64,000 nucleotides of DNA from NVTR01 sp036479015 (GTDB lineage: Bacteria > Pseudomonadota > Alphaproteobacteria > Rhodobacterales > Rhodobacteraceae): positions 114,893 through 178,892 of the forward strand of contig JAZGFB010000045.1 of assembly GCA_036479015.1 (NCBI GenBank), written 5' to 3'. A model generated the notes under the pieces. That model did no database searches, was not told the DNA's origin, and saw only the letters and a program-made list of their open reading frames with translations. The number at the start of each line of letters is the position of its first letter. Within the stretch, counting starts at the first letter, position 1. The translations under genes and the position numbers were made by a program. Shown here piece by piece: positions 16,795 to 25,437 of this stretch.

Positions 16795-17670
16795 TTAACC
16801 ATTGGCCAGGGCCCACAGGTAATCACCATAGTGGTTTTTCTTGAATTCAGTCGCCCGCGCGCGCAATTGTTCTGCATCAATCCAGCCCATTGAAAACGCC
16901 ACCTCATCGGGCGATCCAACCTGCAAACCCTGGCGTTTTTCCAATGTGCGCACAAAGTTGGCCGCGTCCAGCAGGCTGTCATGGGTGCCGGTGTCCAGCC
17001 AAGCATAGCCCCGGCCCATTTTTTCAACGGTCAATTCCCCGGCGTCCAGATACGTTTCCAACAGCGTGGTAATCTCCAACTCGCCACGGCTTGATGGCTT
17101 GACGCCGCGGGCCCTTTCAGGTGCGGTTTCATCCAGAAAATACAGGCCAGTCACCGCATAGTTTGACGCCGGTATTTCTGGCTTTTCAATGATCGAAGTC
17201 GCCGCATCGTTGCTGTCAAAACCCACAACACCATAGCGTTCCGGGTCCGATACCCGGTAGCCAAATACCGTACCACCGTCTGTTTTAGCATCAGCCTTTG
17301 CAAGCATTTCGGGCAAGCCATGACCAAAGAAAATATTGTCCCCCAGAACGAGCGCACTGGGTGCCCCGTCCAGAAATTTCTCTGCCAAAATAAACGCCTG
17401 CGCCAACCCATCCGGCGAGGGCTGGACAATATATTCCAACTGCAAACCCCATTGTGATCCGTCCCCAAGGAGGCGTTTGAACTGATCCTGATCGCCCGGC
17501 GTGGTGATCACCGCAATGTCACGGATACCCGCAAACATCAGCGTGGTCAGCGGAAAATAAACCATCGGCTTGTCGTAAATCGCCATTAGCTGCTTAGATA
17601 CGCCCATGGTCACCGGGTACAGCCGGGTGCCAGAGCCCCCAGCCAAAATAATACCTTTACGCTTTTTCAC
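16795..17670 (-). CDS. rfbA: glucose-1-phosphate thymidylyltransferase RmlA
   Basis: The product is 291 aa and makes dTDP-glucose from dTTP and glucose-1-phosphate, the first step to dTDP-L-rhamnose. The nucleotide-binding motif is KGIILAGGSGTRLYPVT at the very N-terminus. GDNIFFGHGL and the late KKNHYGDYLWALA block match RmlA. The start is set at GTG 17670 (MKKRKGIILAGG): an ATG five codons upstream (17685) would include the sequence GGAGAG, which instead serves as the ribosome site for GTG. It overlaps rfbB by 14 bp. It is last in rfbC-D-B-A and convergent with the RTX gene, 20 bp away. Confidence 0.93.
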   Translation of the reverse strand: MKKRKGIILAGGSGTRLYPVTMGVSKQLMAIYDKPMVYFPLTTLMFAGIRDIAVITTPGDQDQFKRLLGDGSQWGLQLEYIVQPSPDGLAQAFILAEKFLDGAPSALVLGDNIFFGHGLPEMLAKADAKTDGGTVFGYRVSDPERYGVVGFDSNDAATSIIEKPEIPASNYAVTGLYFLDETAPERARGVKPSSRGELEITTLLETYLDAGELTVEKMGRGYAWLDTGTHDSLLDAANFVRTLEKRQGLQVGSPDEVAFSMGWIDAEQLRARATEFKKNHYGDYLWALANG

Positions 17671-18721
17671 TTTTCTCTCCAACATTTACACCGCCAAGCC
17701 TTTGGCCGACCCCGGCGCGCGACTGTAATGCCTGCCACCAGCTTTCGTTATTCAGATACCACTGCACGGTTTTTTCCAACCCCTGGGGCAATGTCAGGGA
17801 CGGTCGCCACCCCAGTTCATCACGGATGCGGCTTGGGTCAATCGCATAGCGCAGATCATGCCCCGGCCGATCAGCGACAAAGGTAATTTGGTCGCTATAG
17901 GGCTGCTTTTGCGGGCGCAAACGGTCCAGAATTTCACAAATCCACTGGGCAATTTCCAGGTTACTGGCTTCGTTTTCGCCGCCGATATTATAGGTGCGCC
18001 CCAGCTTTCCCCGGGCCAGAACCGTCAGCAATGCATCAGCATGATCTTCCACATACAGCCAGTCGCGCACATTATTACCGGTCCCGTAAATCGGAATGTT
18101 GTCCCCCGCCAAAGCGCGTAGAATGATCACCGGGATCAGTTTTTCAGGAAAGTGGAAGGGCCCGTAATTATTGGAACAATTCGTGATCACAACCGGGAAA
18201 TCATAGGTCTCATACCAGGCCCGCACCAGGTGATCGCTGGCCGCTTTGGACGCCGAATAGGGGCTGGTGGGCGCATAGGGTGTGGTTTCGGTAAACTGCC
18301 CCGTGGCCCCAAGTGATCCGTAAACCTCGTCTGTGGAAATATGGTGAAAGCGAAACCCGTCAGGGCGGCCTTTGGCCAGCCAATAGCTGCGGGCGGCTTG
18401 CAGCAGCTGGTAAGTCCCGGTGATGTTGGTTTCGATAAACGCGCCGGGCCCATCAATGGATCGGTCCACATGGCTTTCAGCCGCCAAATGCATCACCGTA
18501 TCCGGGTTGTGCGTGGTGAATATACGCGCCAGCGCAGCCGCGTCTTTGATATCAGCCTGTTCAAAATGATACCGCGGCGACTGGGCGACCGAGCTTAGGT
18601 TATCCAGACAGGCAGCATAGGTCAGCGCATCCAAGTTTACCACATCATGGCCATCCGCAATAGCCTGGCGCACAACGGCTGATCCGATAAATCCAGCGCC
18701 CCCGGTGATCAATATTTTCAT
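17657..18721 (-). CDS. rfbB: dTDP-glucose 4,6-dehydratase RmlB
   Basis: The product is 354 aa, an extended short-chain dehydrogenase forming dTDP-4-keto-6-deoxyglucose. The NAD motif MKILITGGAGFIGSAVVR is N-terminal. The catalytic set appears as HISTDEVYGSLG and the YSASKAASDHLVRAW Tyr/Lys motif. NCSNNYGPFHFPEKLIP and the C-terminal RPGHDLRYAID are diagnostic of RmlB. ATG 18721 is used; the twelve upstream codons are not conserved-looking. An 89-bp gap separates it from rfbD with no obvious signal. Confidence 0.95.
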   Translation of the reverse strand: MKILITGGAGFIGSAVVRQAIADGHDVVNLDALTYAACLDNLSSVAQSPRYHFEQADIKDAAALARIFTTHNPDTVMHLAAESHVDRSIDGPGAFIETNITGTYQLLQAARSYWLAKGRPDGFRFHHISTDEVYGSLGATGQFTETTPYAPTSPYSASKAASDHLVRAWYETYDFPVVITNCSNNYGPFHFPEKLIPVIILRALAGDNIPIYGTGNNVRDWLYVEDHADALLTVLARGKLGRTYNIGGENEASNLEIAQWICEILDRLRPQKQPYSDQITFVADRPGHDLRYAIDPSRIRDELGWRPSLTLPQGLEKTVQWYLNNESWWQALQSRAGVGQRLGGVNVGEKSEKA

Positions 18722-18810
18722 GTGCCTGCCTGCATTTAACCGTTTATTTTTCAGCATTTAATCCGACTTCAAGACAAATTTATGTCAACGAACATTTATT
18801 GCACCCTGTT

Positions 18811-19653
18811 TCACGGCAACTCCGCCAGCACCTTAGACAGGCTGACACGCCAATCCGGGCGTGAAATCGCAAAGTCCTGCTCTAAAGCTGTGCATGACAG
18901 CCGTGAATTATGCGGGCGCGTTGCCGGGGTCGGAAATTGGTCGCTGCCAATGTCGTTAATCGTTACCTGAAACCCGGCTTGTTTGAAAATTTCTTTGGCG
19001 AATGCCGCCCAACTTACATCCGGTGCCCCTGAATAATGATAGACCCCACTGCCAGAATATCCGGCGCTATAACTCTTAGCCACCGCCAACAGGGCCCGCG
19101 CAATATCTGCCGCCGCTGTGGGCCCGCCAACCTGATCCGCCACCACTGAAAGCTGGTCGCGCTCAGCCCCAAGGCGCAGCATTGTTTTTACAAAATTTGC
19201 ACCATGGGGCGAAAACACCCAGGACGTGCGCAAAATAACATAGCGCCCACCCACCGCGGCAATCGCCCGTTCACCGGCAAGTTTTGTGCGCCCATAGGCC
19301 CCCAATGGGCCCACCGCATCACCCACCTGCCAGGGGCTTTTTCCAGTTCCGTCAAAGACATAATCAGTTGAGATATGCAAAAATGGAATATCCAGTTCTT
19401 TGCAGGCACCCGCCATCGCGCCGGGCGCATCGCCATTGATAACCTGCGCCAGATCCTGGTGTTCTTCTGCCGCATCCACAGCCGTATAGGCGGCGGCATT
19501 TATCACAATCTCGGGTCGAATTTCGTGGATCTTAGCAGCACATCCAGCCGGATCACTTAGATCAGCCTGCTGCCGGTTCAGACATGTAACCGCCGGCGCA
19601 TGCGCCAGTTCGCGCGCCACCTGACCGGTTTCCCCAAAGACAAGAATGCCCAT
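18811..19653 (-). CDS. rfbD: dTDP-4-dehydrorhamnose reductase RmlD
   Basis: The product is 280 aa and catalyses the NAD(P)H-dependent last step to dTDP-L-rhamnose. The Rossmann motif is MGILVFGETGQVAREL. INAAAYTAVDAAEE, ISTDYVFDGTGKSPW and the YGRTKLAGERAI catalytic Tyr/Lys motif fit RmlD. ATG 19653 lies 1 bp after the rfbC stop. The open frame continues 52 codons upstream into rfbC, without RmlD similarity. The ribosome site is weak, consistent with coupling to rfbC. Confidence 0.94.
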   Translation of the reverse strand: MGILVFGETGQVARELAHAPAVTCLNRQQADLSDPAGCAAKIHEIRPEIVINAAAYTAVDAAEEHQDLAQVINGDAPGAMAGACKELDIPFLHISTDYVFDGTGKSPWQVGDAVGPLGAYGRTKLAGERAIAAVGGRYVILRTSWVFSPHGANFVKTMLRLGAERDQLSVVADQVGGPTAAADIARALLAVAKSYSAGYSGSGVYHYSGAPDVSWAAFAKEIFKQAGFQVTINDIGSDQFPTPATRPHNSRLSCTALEQDFAISRPDWRVSLSKVLAELP

Positions 19654-19654
19654 G

Positions 19655-20224
19655 CTATACCGATCCAAATTGAAATGGGTTGTCCAAATCCGCCAGTAAT
19701 TGTGCATTGGCATCTTTATCAGAAACAATGGCGCTTTCCGGTGAAATTCCCCAGTCAACACCGATCCCCGGATCATCAAATCGCACCGCTCCATCACATT
19801 CCGGCGCATAATAATCAGTGCATTTATAAATGATCTCTGTGTCAGGCTCGCGGGTCACAAAGCCATGCAGAAACCCGACAGGAACAAACAGCTGCCGCCC
19901 ATTTTCGTGCGACAGCTCGACCCCGTACCATTGGCCATATGTTGGCGACCCAACCCGAATATCCACCGCAACATCATACAAAGCGCCCCGCCCACAGCGC
20001 ACCAGTTTCGCCTGGGCATGGGGGGGCGTCTGATAATGCAACCCGCGCAGCGTCCCAACCGCCCCGGACATTGAATGATTGTCCTGAACAAATTCGTTGG
20101 TGATGCCGTGCTCTGCCAGCCTGGCGCGGCTGTAACTTTCGCTGAAAAACCCCCGTTTATCAACAAATCTGGCGGGGGTAATGACTATCAATCCCGGCAA
20201 TGGGGTTTCAGTGGCTTCCAACAT
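19655..20224 (-). CDS. rfbC: dTDP-4-dehydrorhamnose 3,5-epimerase RmlC
   Basis: The product is 189 aa, a cupin epimerase acting third in the dTDP-L-rhamnose route. Signature blocks are DKRGFFSESYSR, FVQDNHSMS, TLRGLHYQ (catalytic His), KLVRCGRGALYDVAVDIR and FVPVGFLHGFV. AAAGGTG precedes ATG 20224. It is the first gene of rfbC-D-B-A, whose product is used for surface polysaccharide; no glycosyltransferase genes are nearby. It is divergent from tpa. Confidence 0.95.
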   Translation of the reverse strand: MLEATETPLPGLIVITPARFVDKRGFFSESYSRARLAEHGITNEFVQDNHSMSGAVGTLRGLHYQTPPHAQAKLVRCGRGALYDVAVDIRVGSPTYGQWYGVELSHENGRQLFVPVGFLHGFVTREPDTEIIYKCTDYYAPECDGAVRFDDPGIGVDWGISPESAIVSDKDANAQLLADLDNPFQFGSV

Positions 20225-20340
20225 AACACCTTTTAATACTATGGCCTTGCCCGGTGCCTATCAATACCGGTGCCCTATGTCACTATCCTGTAAGGATAAT
20301 CCAGAAACGTGCGCCAAAAGCACACTTCAGCGCGGGCATT

Positions 20341-20373
20341 CTGGTTATATATCCCGCCCCTAACTGGCCCTAC
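20341..20373 (+). promoter_or_regulatory. paired TauR-like boxes upstream of tpa
   Basis: CTGGTTATAT (20341-20350) and CTGGCCCTAC (20364-20373) are direct repeats exactly 23 bp apart, about two helical turns. A third partial CTGGTTAACG lies at 20395-20404. They match the CTGGACYTAA-type box that I recall for TauR in Rhodobacter. A 5'-UTR hairpin (GGGCAA 20404-20409 with TTGCCC 20423-20428) follows. The rest of 20225-20462 is the shared rfbC/tpa promoter region. Confidence 0.6.
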
Positions 20374-20462
20374 TTTGCTGCCCTTTGATATGATCTGGTT
20401 AACGGGCAAGACCCGGTATTATTTGCCCAATATGCACCACCATCAGTATAAGGAATTCAACC

Positions 20463-21845
20463 ATGGATGCCCAACTTAGCCCCAATGATATTTCTGGCGT
20501 GGTAGAAGCCGATCGCGCCCACCTTTGGCACCATCTGATACAACACAAGCCGTTTGAAACCACCGACCCAAAAATCATGGTGGAAGGGAAAGGCATGCGC
20601 ATATGGGACGCCACCGGTCGCGAGCACCTGGACGCGGTGTCGGGCGGGGTCTGGACTGTCAATGTTGGCTATGGCCGCGAAAGCATTGCCAATGCGGTGC
20701 GCGATCAATTGATCAAAATGAACTTTTTCTCCGGCTCTGCCGGGTCAATTCCCGGCGCGCAATTTGCCCAGCGCCTGATTGAAAAAATGCCCGGCCTCAG
20801 CCGCGTCTATTATACGAATTCCGGATCTGAAGCGAATGAGAAAGCCTTTAAAATGGTGCGCCAGATCTCGCACCGACACCATGGCGGCAAGAAATCCAAA
20901 ATACTGTTCCGGGATCGTGATTACCACGGCACGACCATTACCACCCTGTCGGCGGGCGGCCAGAAAGAACGCGGCGCTCAATATGGCCCGTTCACACCGG
21001 GGTTTGTAGAAGTGCCCCACTGCCTAGAATACCATAACCAATACCCCGATGCAGAAAGCTATGGGGTGGCCGCAGCCAATGCCATTGAAGCGGTGATTTT
21101 ACGCGAAGGTGCCGACACCATCGGCGCCCTCTGCCTGGAGCCGGTCACCGCAGGGGGCGGCGTCATCCCGCCACCCCAGGGCTATTGGGACCGGGTCCAG
21201 GAAATTTGCAAAAAGCACAACATCCTGATCCATATCGACGAAGTGGTCTGCGGCGTCGGCCGCACTGGCGAATGGTTCGGCTATCAACATTACGGGATTA
21301 AGCCGGATTTCGTGACCATGGCCAAGGGTGTCGCATCGGGCTATGCAGCCATCGCCTGCTGTGTCACCACCGAAGCGGTGTTTGAACAATTCAAAGACGA
21401 CAGCAATGATCCGCTTGGCTATTTTCGCGACATCTCCACCTTTGGCGGCTGCACCGCTGGCCCGGCGGCCGCGCTTGAAAACCTGCGCATAATTGAAGAC
21501 GAAAACCTGCTGGCCAACACCACCGCCATGGGCGAACACCTGATGAATAGCCTGCATGCCCTGGCGGACAAACACCCGGTTATTGGCGATGTCCGCGGCA
21601 AGGGCCTGTTTTGCGGCGTTGAACTGGTGTCAGACCGCACCAGCAAAGAACCGGTTAATGAAAAACTGACCCAGGCGGTTGTGGCCAATTGTATGGCACA
21701 AGGGGTCATCATTGGCGCCACCAACCGCTCGGTGCCCGGCTATAACAACACGCTCTGCCTTAGCCCGGCCCTGATCGCCACAATTGATGACATAGACCAG
21801 ATCACCAATGCCATCGACACCGCCCTTGGCACGGTCTTTAACTGA
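20463..21845 (+). CDS. tpa: taurine:pyruvate aminotransferase Tpa
   Basis: The product is 460 aa, a class III PLP-dependent aminotransferase. It transfers the amino group of taurine to pyruvate, giving sulfoacetaldehyde and alanine. The start MDAQLSPNDISGVVEADRAH and VSGGVWTVNVGYGRESIA are Tpa-like. The aspartate interacting with PLP lies in HIDEVVCGVGRTG, and the PLP Lys in FVTMAKGVASGYAAI near residue 288. AAGGA precedes ATG 20463. Its neighbours tauR and xsc make the taurine assignment stronger than sequence alone would. Confidence 0.92.
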   Translation: MDAQLSPNDISGVVEADRAHLWHHLIQHKPFETTDPKIMVEGKGMRIWDATGREHLDAVSGGVWTVNVGYGRESIANAVRDQLIKMNFFSGSAGSIPGAQFAQRLIEKMPGLSRVYYTNSGSEANEKAFKMVRQISHRHHGGKKSKILFRDRDYHGTTITTLSAGGQKERGAQYGPFTPGFVEVPHCLEYHNQYPDAESYGVAAANAIEAVILREGADTIGALCLEPVTAGGGVIPPPQGYWDRVQEICKKHNILIHIDEVVCGVGRTGEWFGYQHYGIKPDFVTMAKGVASGYAAIACCVTTEAVFEQFKDDSNDPLGYFRDISTFGGCTAGPAAALENLRIIEDENLLANTTAMGEHLMNSLHALADKHPVIGDVRGKGLFCGVELVSDRTSKEPVNEKLTQAVVANCMAQGVIIGATNRSVPGYNNTLCLSPALIATIDDIDQITNAIDTALGTVFN

Positions 21846-21886
21846 GTGCCTGCGGCACATTAGATAAGCCCTGCGGGCAAGATGCG

Positions 21887-21958
21887 CTCCGCGCGGGGAT
21901 ATTTAGCGAACAAAGATTGTAGTGTTCATTTTTCGCTAAATATCCCTGCCGGAGGCAC
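21887..21958. repeat. intergenic repeat pair (copies 4 and 5) forming a 15-bp hairpin
   Basis: GGGATATTTAGCGAA (21896-21910) and its exact reverse complement (21932-21946) enclose a 21-base loop. The outer flanks carry degenerate GCTCCGCGCG on the left and GCCGGAGGC (21948-21956) on the right, so this is the same composite element as at 7927 and 31680 in back-to-back form. Its position 50 bp after tpa suggests a transcription terminator between tpa and tauR. Confidence 0.7.
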
Positions 21959-21965
21959 CGCACTT

Positions 21966-21997
21966 TTAAGTCCAGAACAACACGGGTATAAGTCCAA
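21966..21997 (-). promoter_or_regulatory. paired TauR-like boxes immediately before tauR
   Basis: TTAAGTCCAG (21966-21975) and ATAAGTCCAA (21988-21997) are direct repeats on the minus strand, reading CTGGACTTAA and TTGGACTTAT, 22 bp apart. The first matches the expected TauR box exactly. They end two bases before the assigned tauR start, so bound TauR could block its own transcription or translation. Confidence 0.6.
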
Positions 21998-21999
21998 AC

Positions 22000-23457
22000 A
22001 TGGTGATATCCGTTGAAACATTTTTTCTTGATCAAAGCTATGAAGGCACCCTGCAACAGCAGATCCAGCGCACGGTAATTGAGGCTGTTCTAAGCACCCA
22101 TTACCAACCTGGCGAGCGTATGCCTTCCAGTCGTAAATTGGCTGAACATCTTGGTATCAGCCGGATCACTGTTACCCTGGCCTATGCAGAACTCGTTTCC
22201 AACGACTACCTATCTGCGCGCGGCCGCTCTGGCTATTTTATTTCCGAAACCGCCCCTGGCCTGCCAGCCTTTGACCTGCCCGAAAGCCCCAAAGCCGATG
22301 ACGTCGACTGGCAGCGCAGTATCGGCCAGTATTTTGCCAATTATTCCGGCCTTACACGGCCGCCTAACTGGCGCGATTATCGGTATCCGTTCATTTATGG
22401 CCAAGCCGATATCAAACTGTTTGACCATCAGAATTGGCGGCTTTGCGCCATGCAAGCCCTTGGCCAAAAAGATTTTATTTCGCTGACCTCGGACTATTAT
22501 GATCGCGATGACCCCAAGCTTATTGAATTCATTACCCGTCACATACTGCCCCGACGTGGAATATCTGCGCGCCCCGAGCAGGTGCTGCTGACACTGGGTG
22601 CTCAAAACGCCCTGTGGCTGTCGGCGCAAATATTACTGACCCAGCGGCGCACCGCCGCCATGGAAAACCCTGGCTATGCGGGCTTGCGCGAAATTCTGGG
22701 CCAGACACGGTGCAATACGCTGTCGATCGACGTTGACCAACAGGGCCTGCCCCCTGCCCAAATACCCGCCGATACCGATGTGGTTTTCACCACCCCAAGT
22801 CACCACGCACCCACCAATGCCACCATGCCCCTGGCGCGGCGAAATGAATTGCTGGTGCGTGCCTCAACTGATGATTTTATCATTGTTGAAAATGACTATG
22901 AATTTGAAATGTCATTCTTGCACGCCCCGTCCCCGGCGCTGAAATCATTAGATACCAAGGGCCGCGTCGTCTATATTGGTTCGTTTTCCAAATCACTGTT
23001 TCCCGGGTTACGGCTGGGCTATCTGGTCGGCTCTGAACCCTTTATCCGCCAGGCCCGCGCCCTACGCGCATTGGTCCTGCGCCACCCGCCGGGCCATATC
23101 CAGCGCACGCTTACCTATTTTCTGTCGCTTGGCCATTATGATGCCCAGGTCGCCAAAACCGGGCGGGCCTATAAACGCCGCCGGGCCGTGATGGACGCGG
23201 CCATCGCCCAGTACGGGCTCACCACCGCCGGCCCCGCCAGTGCCGGTGGTTCCAGCATCTGGATGAAGGCGCCCGACGGCGTTAACACAGCACAGCTGGC
23301 CGATACCCTGCGCAGTCAGCAGGTTATCATTGAACCCGGGCGGGTATTCTTTTCCCAAGACGATGATAATAATCAATTTTACCGCCTTGCCTATTCCTCT
23401 ATTCCCGCCGATCGCATACCCGAAGGCATCAGCCGTATTGCCCGGATATTGTCGTAA
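22000..23457 (+). CDS. tauR: TauR, MocR-type (GntR-aminotransferase) regulator of taurine genes
   Basis: The product is 485 aa. The N-terminal GntR winged helix (residues about 15-80: RMPSSRKLAEHLGISRITVTLAYAEL) is fused to an aminotransferase class I-like domain. That domain retains IVENDYEFEMSF and the PLP Lys block YIGSFSKSLFPGLRLGYLVG. Such MocR proteins sense PLP/amine adducts; TauR activates tpa and xsc with taurine in Rhodobacter capsulatus (family knowledge). The start is ATG 22000, with no clear Shine-Dalgarno sequence because TauR-like boxes occupy that region. It sits between tpa and xsc. Confidence 0.9.
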   Translation: MVISVETFFLDQSYEGTLQQQIQRTVIEAVLSTHYQPGERMPSSRKLAEHLGISRITVTLAYAELVSNDYLSARGRSGYFISETAPGLPAFDLPESPKADDVDWQRSIGQYFANYSGLTRPPNWRDYRYPFIYGQADIKLFDHQNWRLCAMQALGQKDFISLTSDYYDRDDPKLIEFITRHILPRRGISARPEQVLLTLGAQNALWLSAQILLTQRRTAAMENPGYAGLREILGQTRCNTLSIDVDQQGLPPAQIPADTDVVFTTPSHHAPTNATMPLARRNELLVRASTDDFIIVENDYEFEMSFLHAPSPALKSLDTKGRVVYIGSFSKSLFPGLRLGYLVGSEPFIRQARALRALVLRHPPGHIQRTLTYFLSLGHYDAQVAKTGRAYKRRRAVMDAAIAQYGLTTAGPASAGGSSIWMKAPDGVNTAQLADTLRSQQVIIEPGRVFFSQDDDNNQFYRLAYSSIPADRIPEGISRIARILS

Positions 23458-23490
23458 CTGGCCCTATACCAACGTACATTCTGGCCCTAT
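23458..23490 (+). promoter_or_regulatory. paired TauR-like boxes upstream of xsc
   Basis: CTGGCCCTAT occurs twice, identically, at 23458-23467 and 23481-23490, again exactly 23 bp apart as at tpa. They begin immediately after the tauR stop and lie about 100 bp upstream of xsc, a position suited to activation. This suggests xsc-pta-tauE has its own TauR-dependent promoter. Confidence 0.6.
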
Positions 23491-23585
23491 TCGCTGCGGC
23501 CAATGCCGGGCTAAATAATACCCAGAATTTAACACCCATACCCAACCCGCACACCCGCACACCCGCATCATGAAAGATCACGCCC

Positions 23586-25364
23586 ATGAAAATGACCACC
23601 GAAGAAGCCTTTATCAAGGTCCTGCAAATGCATGGTATCGACACCGCCTTTGGCATTATCGGCTCGGCTTTCATGCCCATATCCGATTATTTCCCAAAGG
23701 CCGGCATCACATTTTATGACTGCGCCCATGAATACACCTCCGGGATGATGGCCGACGGGTTCACCCGCTCAAGCGGCAAAATGGCCATTGCCATTGCCCA
23801 GAACGGCCCCGGCATCGCCAATCTGGTGACCCCGGTGAAAACCGCCTATTGGAACCACACACCAATGCTGCTGATCACCCCGCAAGCGGCCAATAAAACC
23901 ATCGGCCAAGGCGGCTTTCAAGAGGTGGAGCAGATGCGCATGTTCTCCGATTGCGTCGCCTATCAGGAAGAGGTGCGCGACCCTACCCGCATGGCCGAGG
24001 TGCTGAACCGGGTGATCACAAAGGCCAAGCGCCTGTCCGCCCCCTGTCAGATCAATATCCCCCGCGATTATTGGACCAAAATCATTGACATCGACCTGCC
24101 CCAGATCGTTGAATTTGAACGCCCCTCCGGTGGCACCGACGCCATCGCCCAGGCGGCAAAACTGCTGTCTTCCGCCAAATTTCCCGTCATTTTGAACGGT
24201 GCAGGTGTCGTGATCGGTGGCGCCATTGCCGCGTCCCAGGCCCTGGCCGAACGCCTGGATGCGCCGGTCTGCTGCGGGTATCAGCACAATGACGCCTTCC
24301 CCGGTTCCCACCCGTTGTTCGCCGGCCCACTGGGCTATAACGGCAGCCGCGCCGGCATGGAGCTGATCCAGCGCGCCGACGTGGTGCTGGCCCTTGGCAC
24401 CCGGCTGAACCCATTTTCCACCCTGCCGGGTTACGGCTTAGATTACTGGCCCAAAGACGCCAAGATCATTCAGGTTGACATGAACCCAGATCGCATTGGT
24501 CTGACCAAGCCGGTATCAGTGGGCATTGCAGGTGACGCAAAACAGGTAGCCGAACAAATATTGGCCCAACTGTCTGGCACAGCAGGCGACACAGACCGTG
24601 TGCAACGCCTTGATACCATTTCTAAAACAAAATCCACCTGGGCACAGACCCTGACCAGTATGGACCACGAAGACGACGATCCAGGCACCACCTGGAACGA
24701 ACGTGCCCGTGGCGATAAGCCAAAGCACATGTCACCCCGTCAGGCCTGGCGTGCCATTCAGTCCAGCCTGCCAAAGGACGCGATTATCAGTTCTGACATC
24801 GGCAATGCCTGTGCCATCGGCAACGCCTATCCGACCTTTGAAGAAGGCCGCAAATACCTGGCACCTGGCTTGTTTGGCCCCTGTGGCTATTCGCTTCCGG
24901 CCATCCTTGGTGCCAAAATTGGCCGCCCAGATACTCCGGTTGTCGGTTTCGCTGGTGATGGCGCATTTGGCATTTCAATGAACGAAATGACAGCCTGCGG
25001 CCGTGATGAATGGCCCGCTATCACCATGGTGATTTTCCGCAACTACCAATGGGGTGCCGAAAAGCGCAACACAACGCTTTGGTATGAGGACAACTTTGTT
25101 GGCACCGAGCTGGACGTGAACGTCTCTTACGCTGGCATCGCCAAGGCGTGTGGCGTGATCGGCGTCGAAGCCACGTCAATGGAAGGTTTGACTGACGCGC
25201 TGGCCAAAGCGGTCAAGGATCAGATGGAAAATGGCAAAACCACGTTCATTGAGGTCATGCTCAATCAAGAATTGGGCGAACCCTTCCGCCGTGACGCCAT
25301 GACCAAACCTGTTTCGGTTGCCGGAATTGACGCCTCCGACATGGTAGCCCAAAAAGGCGCCTAA
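23586..25364 (+). CDS. xsc: sulfoacetaldehyde acetyltransferase Xsc
   Basis: The product is 592 aa, a thiamine-diphosphate enzyme of the acetolactate-synthase superfamily. It converts sulfoacetaldehyde and phosphate to acetyl phosphate and sulfite. Family blocks include the early IDTAFGIIGSAFMPISDYFP, YDCAHEYTSGMMADGFTR, QAANKTIGQGGFQEVEQM and the ThDP-binding GFAGDGAFGISMNEM with downstream NYQWGAEKRN. Length and neighbours (tauR before, pta after) fit Xsc. The ribosome site is weak; ATG 23592 is an alternative two codons in. Confidence 0.95.
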   Translation: MKMTTEEAFIKVLQMHGIDTAFGIIGSAFMPISDYFPKAGITFYDCAHEYTSGMMADGFTRSSGKMAIAIAQNGPGIANLVTPVKTAYWNHTPMLLITPQAANKTIGQGGFQEVEQMRMFSDCVAYQEEVRDPTRMAEVLNRVITKAKRLSAPCQINIPRDYWTKIIDIDLPQIVEFERPSGGTDAIAQAAKLLSSAKFPVILNGAGVVIGGAIAASQALAERLDAPVCCGYQHNDAFPGSHPLFAGPLGYNGSRAGMELIQRADVVLALGTRLNPFSTLPGYGLDYWPKDAKIIQVDMNPDRIGLTKPVSVGIAGDAKQVAEQILAQLSGTAGDTDRVQRLDTISKTKSTWAQTLTSMDHEDDDPGTTWNERARGDKPKHMSPRQAWRAIQSSLPKDAIISSDIGNACAIGNAYPTFEEGRKYLAPGLFGPCGYSLPAILGAKIGRPDTPVVGFAGDGAFGISMNEMTACGRDEWPAITMVIFRNYQWGAEKRNTTLWYEDNFVGTELDVNVSYAGIAKACGVIGVEATSMEGLTDALAKAVKDQMENGKTTFIEVMLNQELGEPFRRDAMTKPVSVAGIDASDMVAQKGA

Positions 25365-25377
25365 AGACAGTGACACT

Positions 25378-25403
25378 CGGCGTCCCGGCTAAACGGGGCG
25401 CCG
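25378..25403 (+). promoter_or_regulatory. intercistronic hairpin between xsc and pta
   Basis: CGGCGTCCCG (25378-25387), loop GCTAAA, and CGGGGCGCCG (25394-25403) form a 10-bp stem with a single T-G wobble. No T-run follows, so it is more likely an mRNA processing or stabilising structure than a strong terminator. A direct duplication of CGACCAACACAG (25402-25413 and 25415-25426) lies directly after it. Confidence 0.5.
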
Positions 25404-25437
25404 ACCAACACAGTCGACCAACACAGGGGATGCAGGC

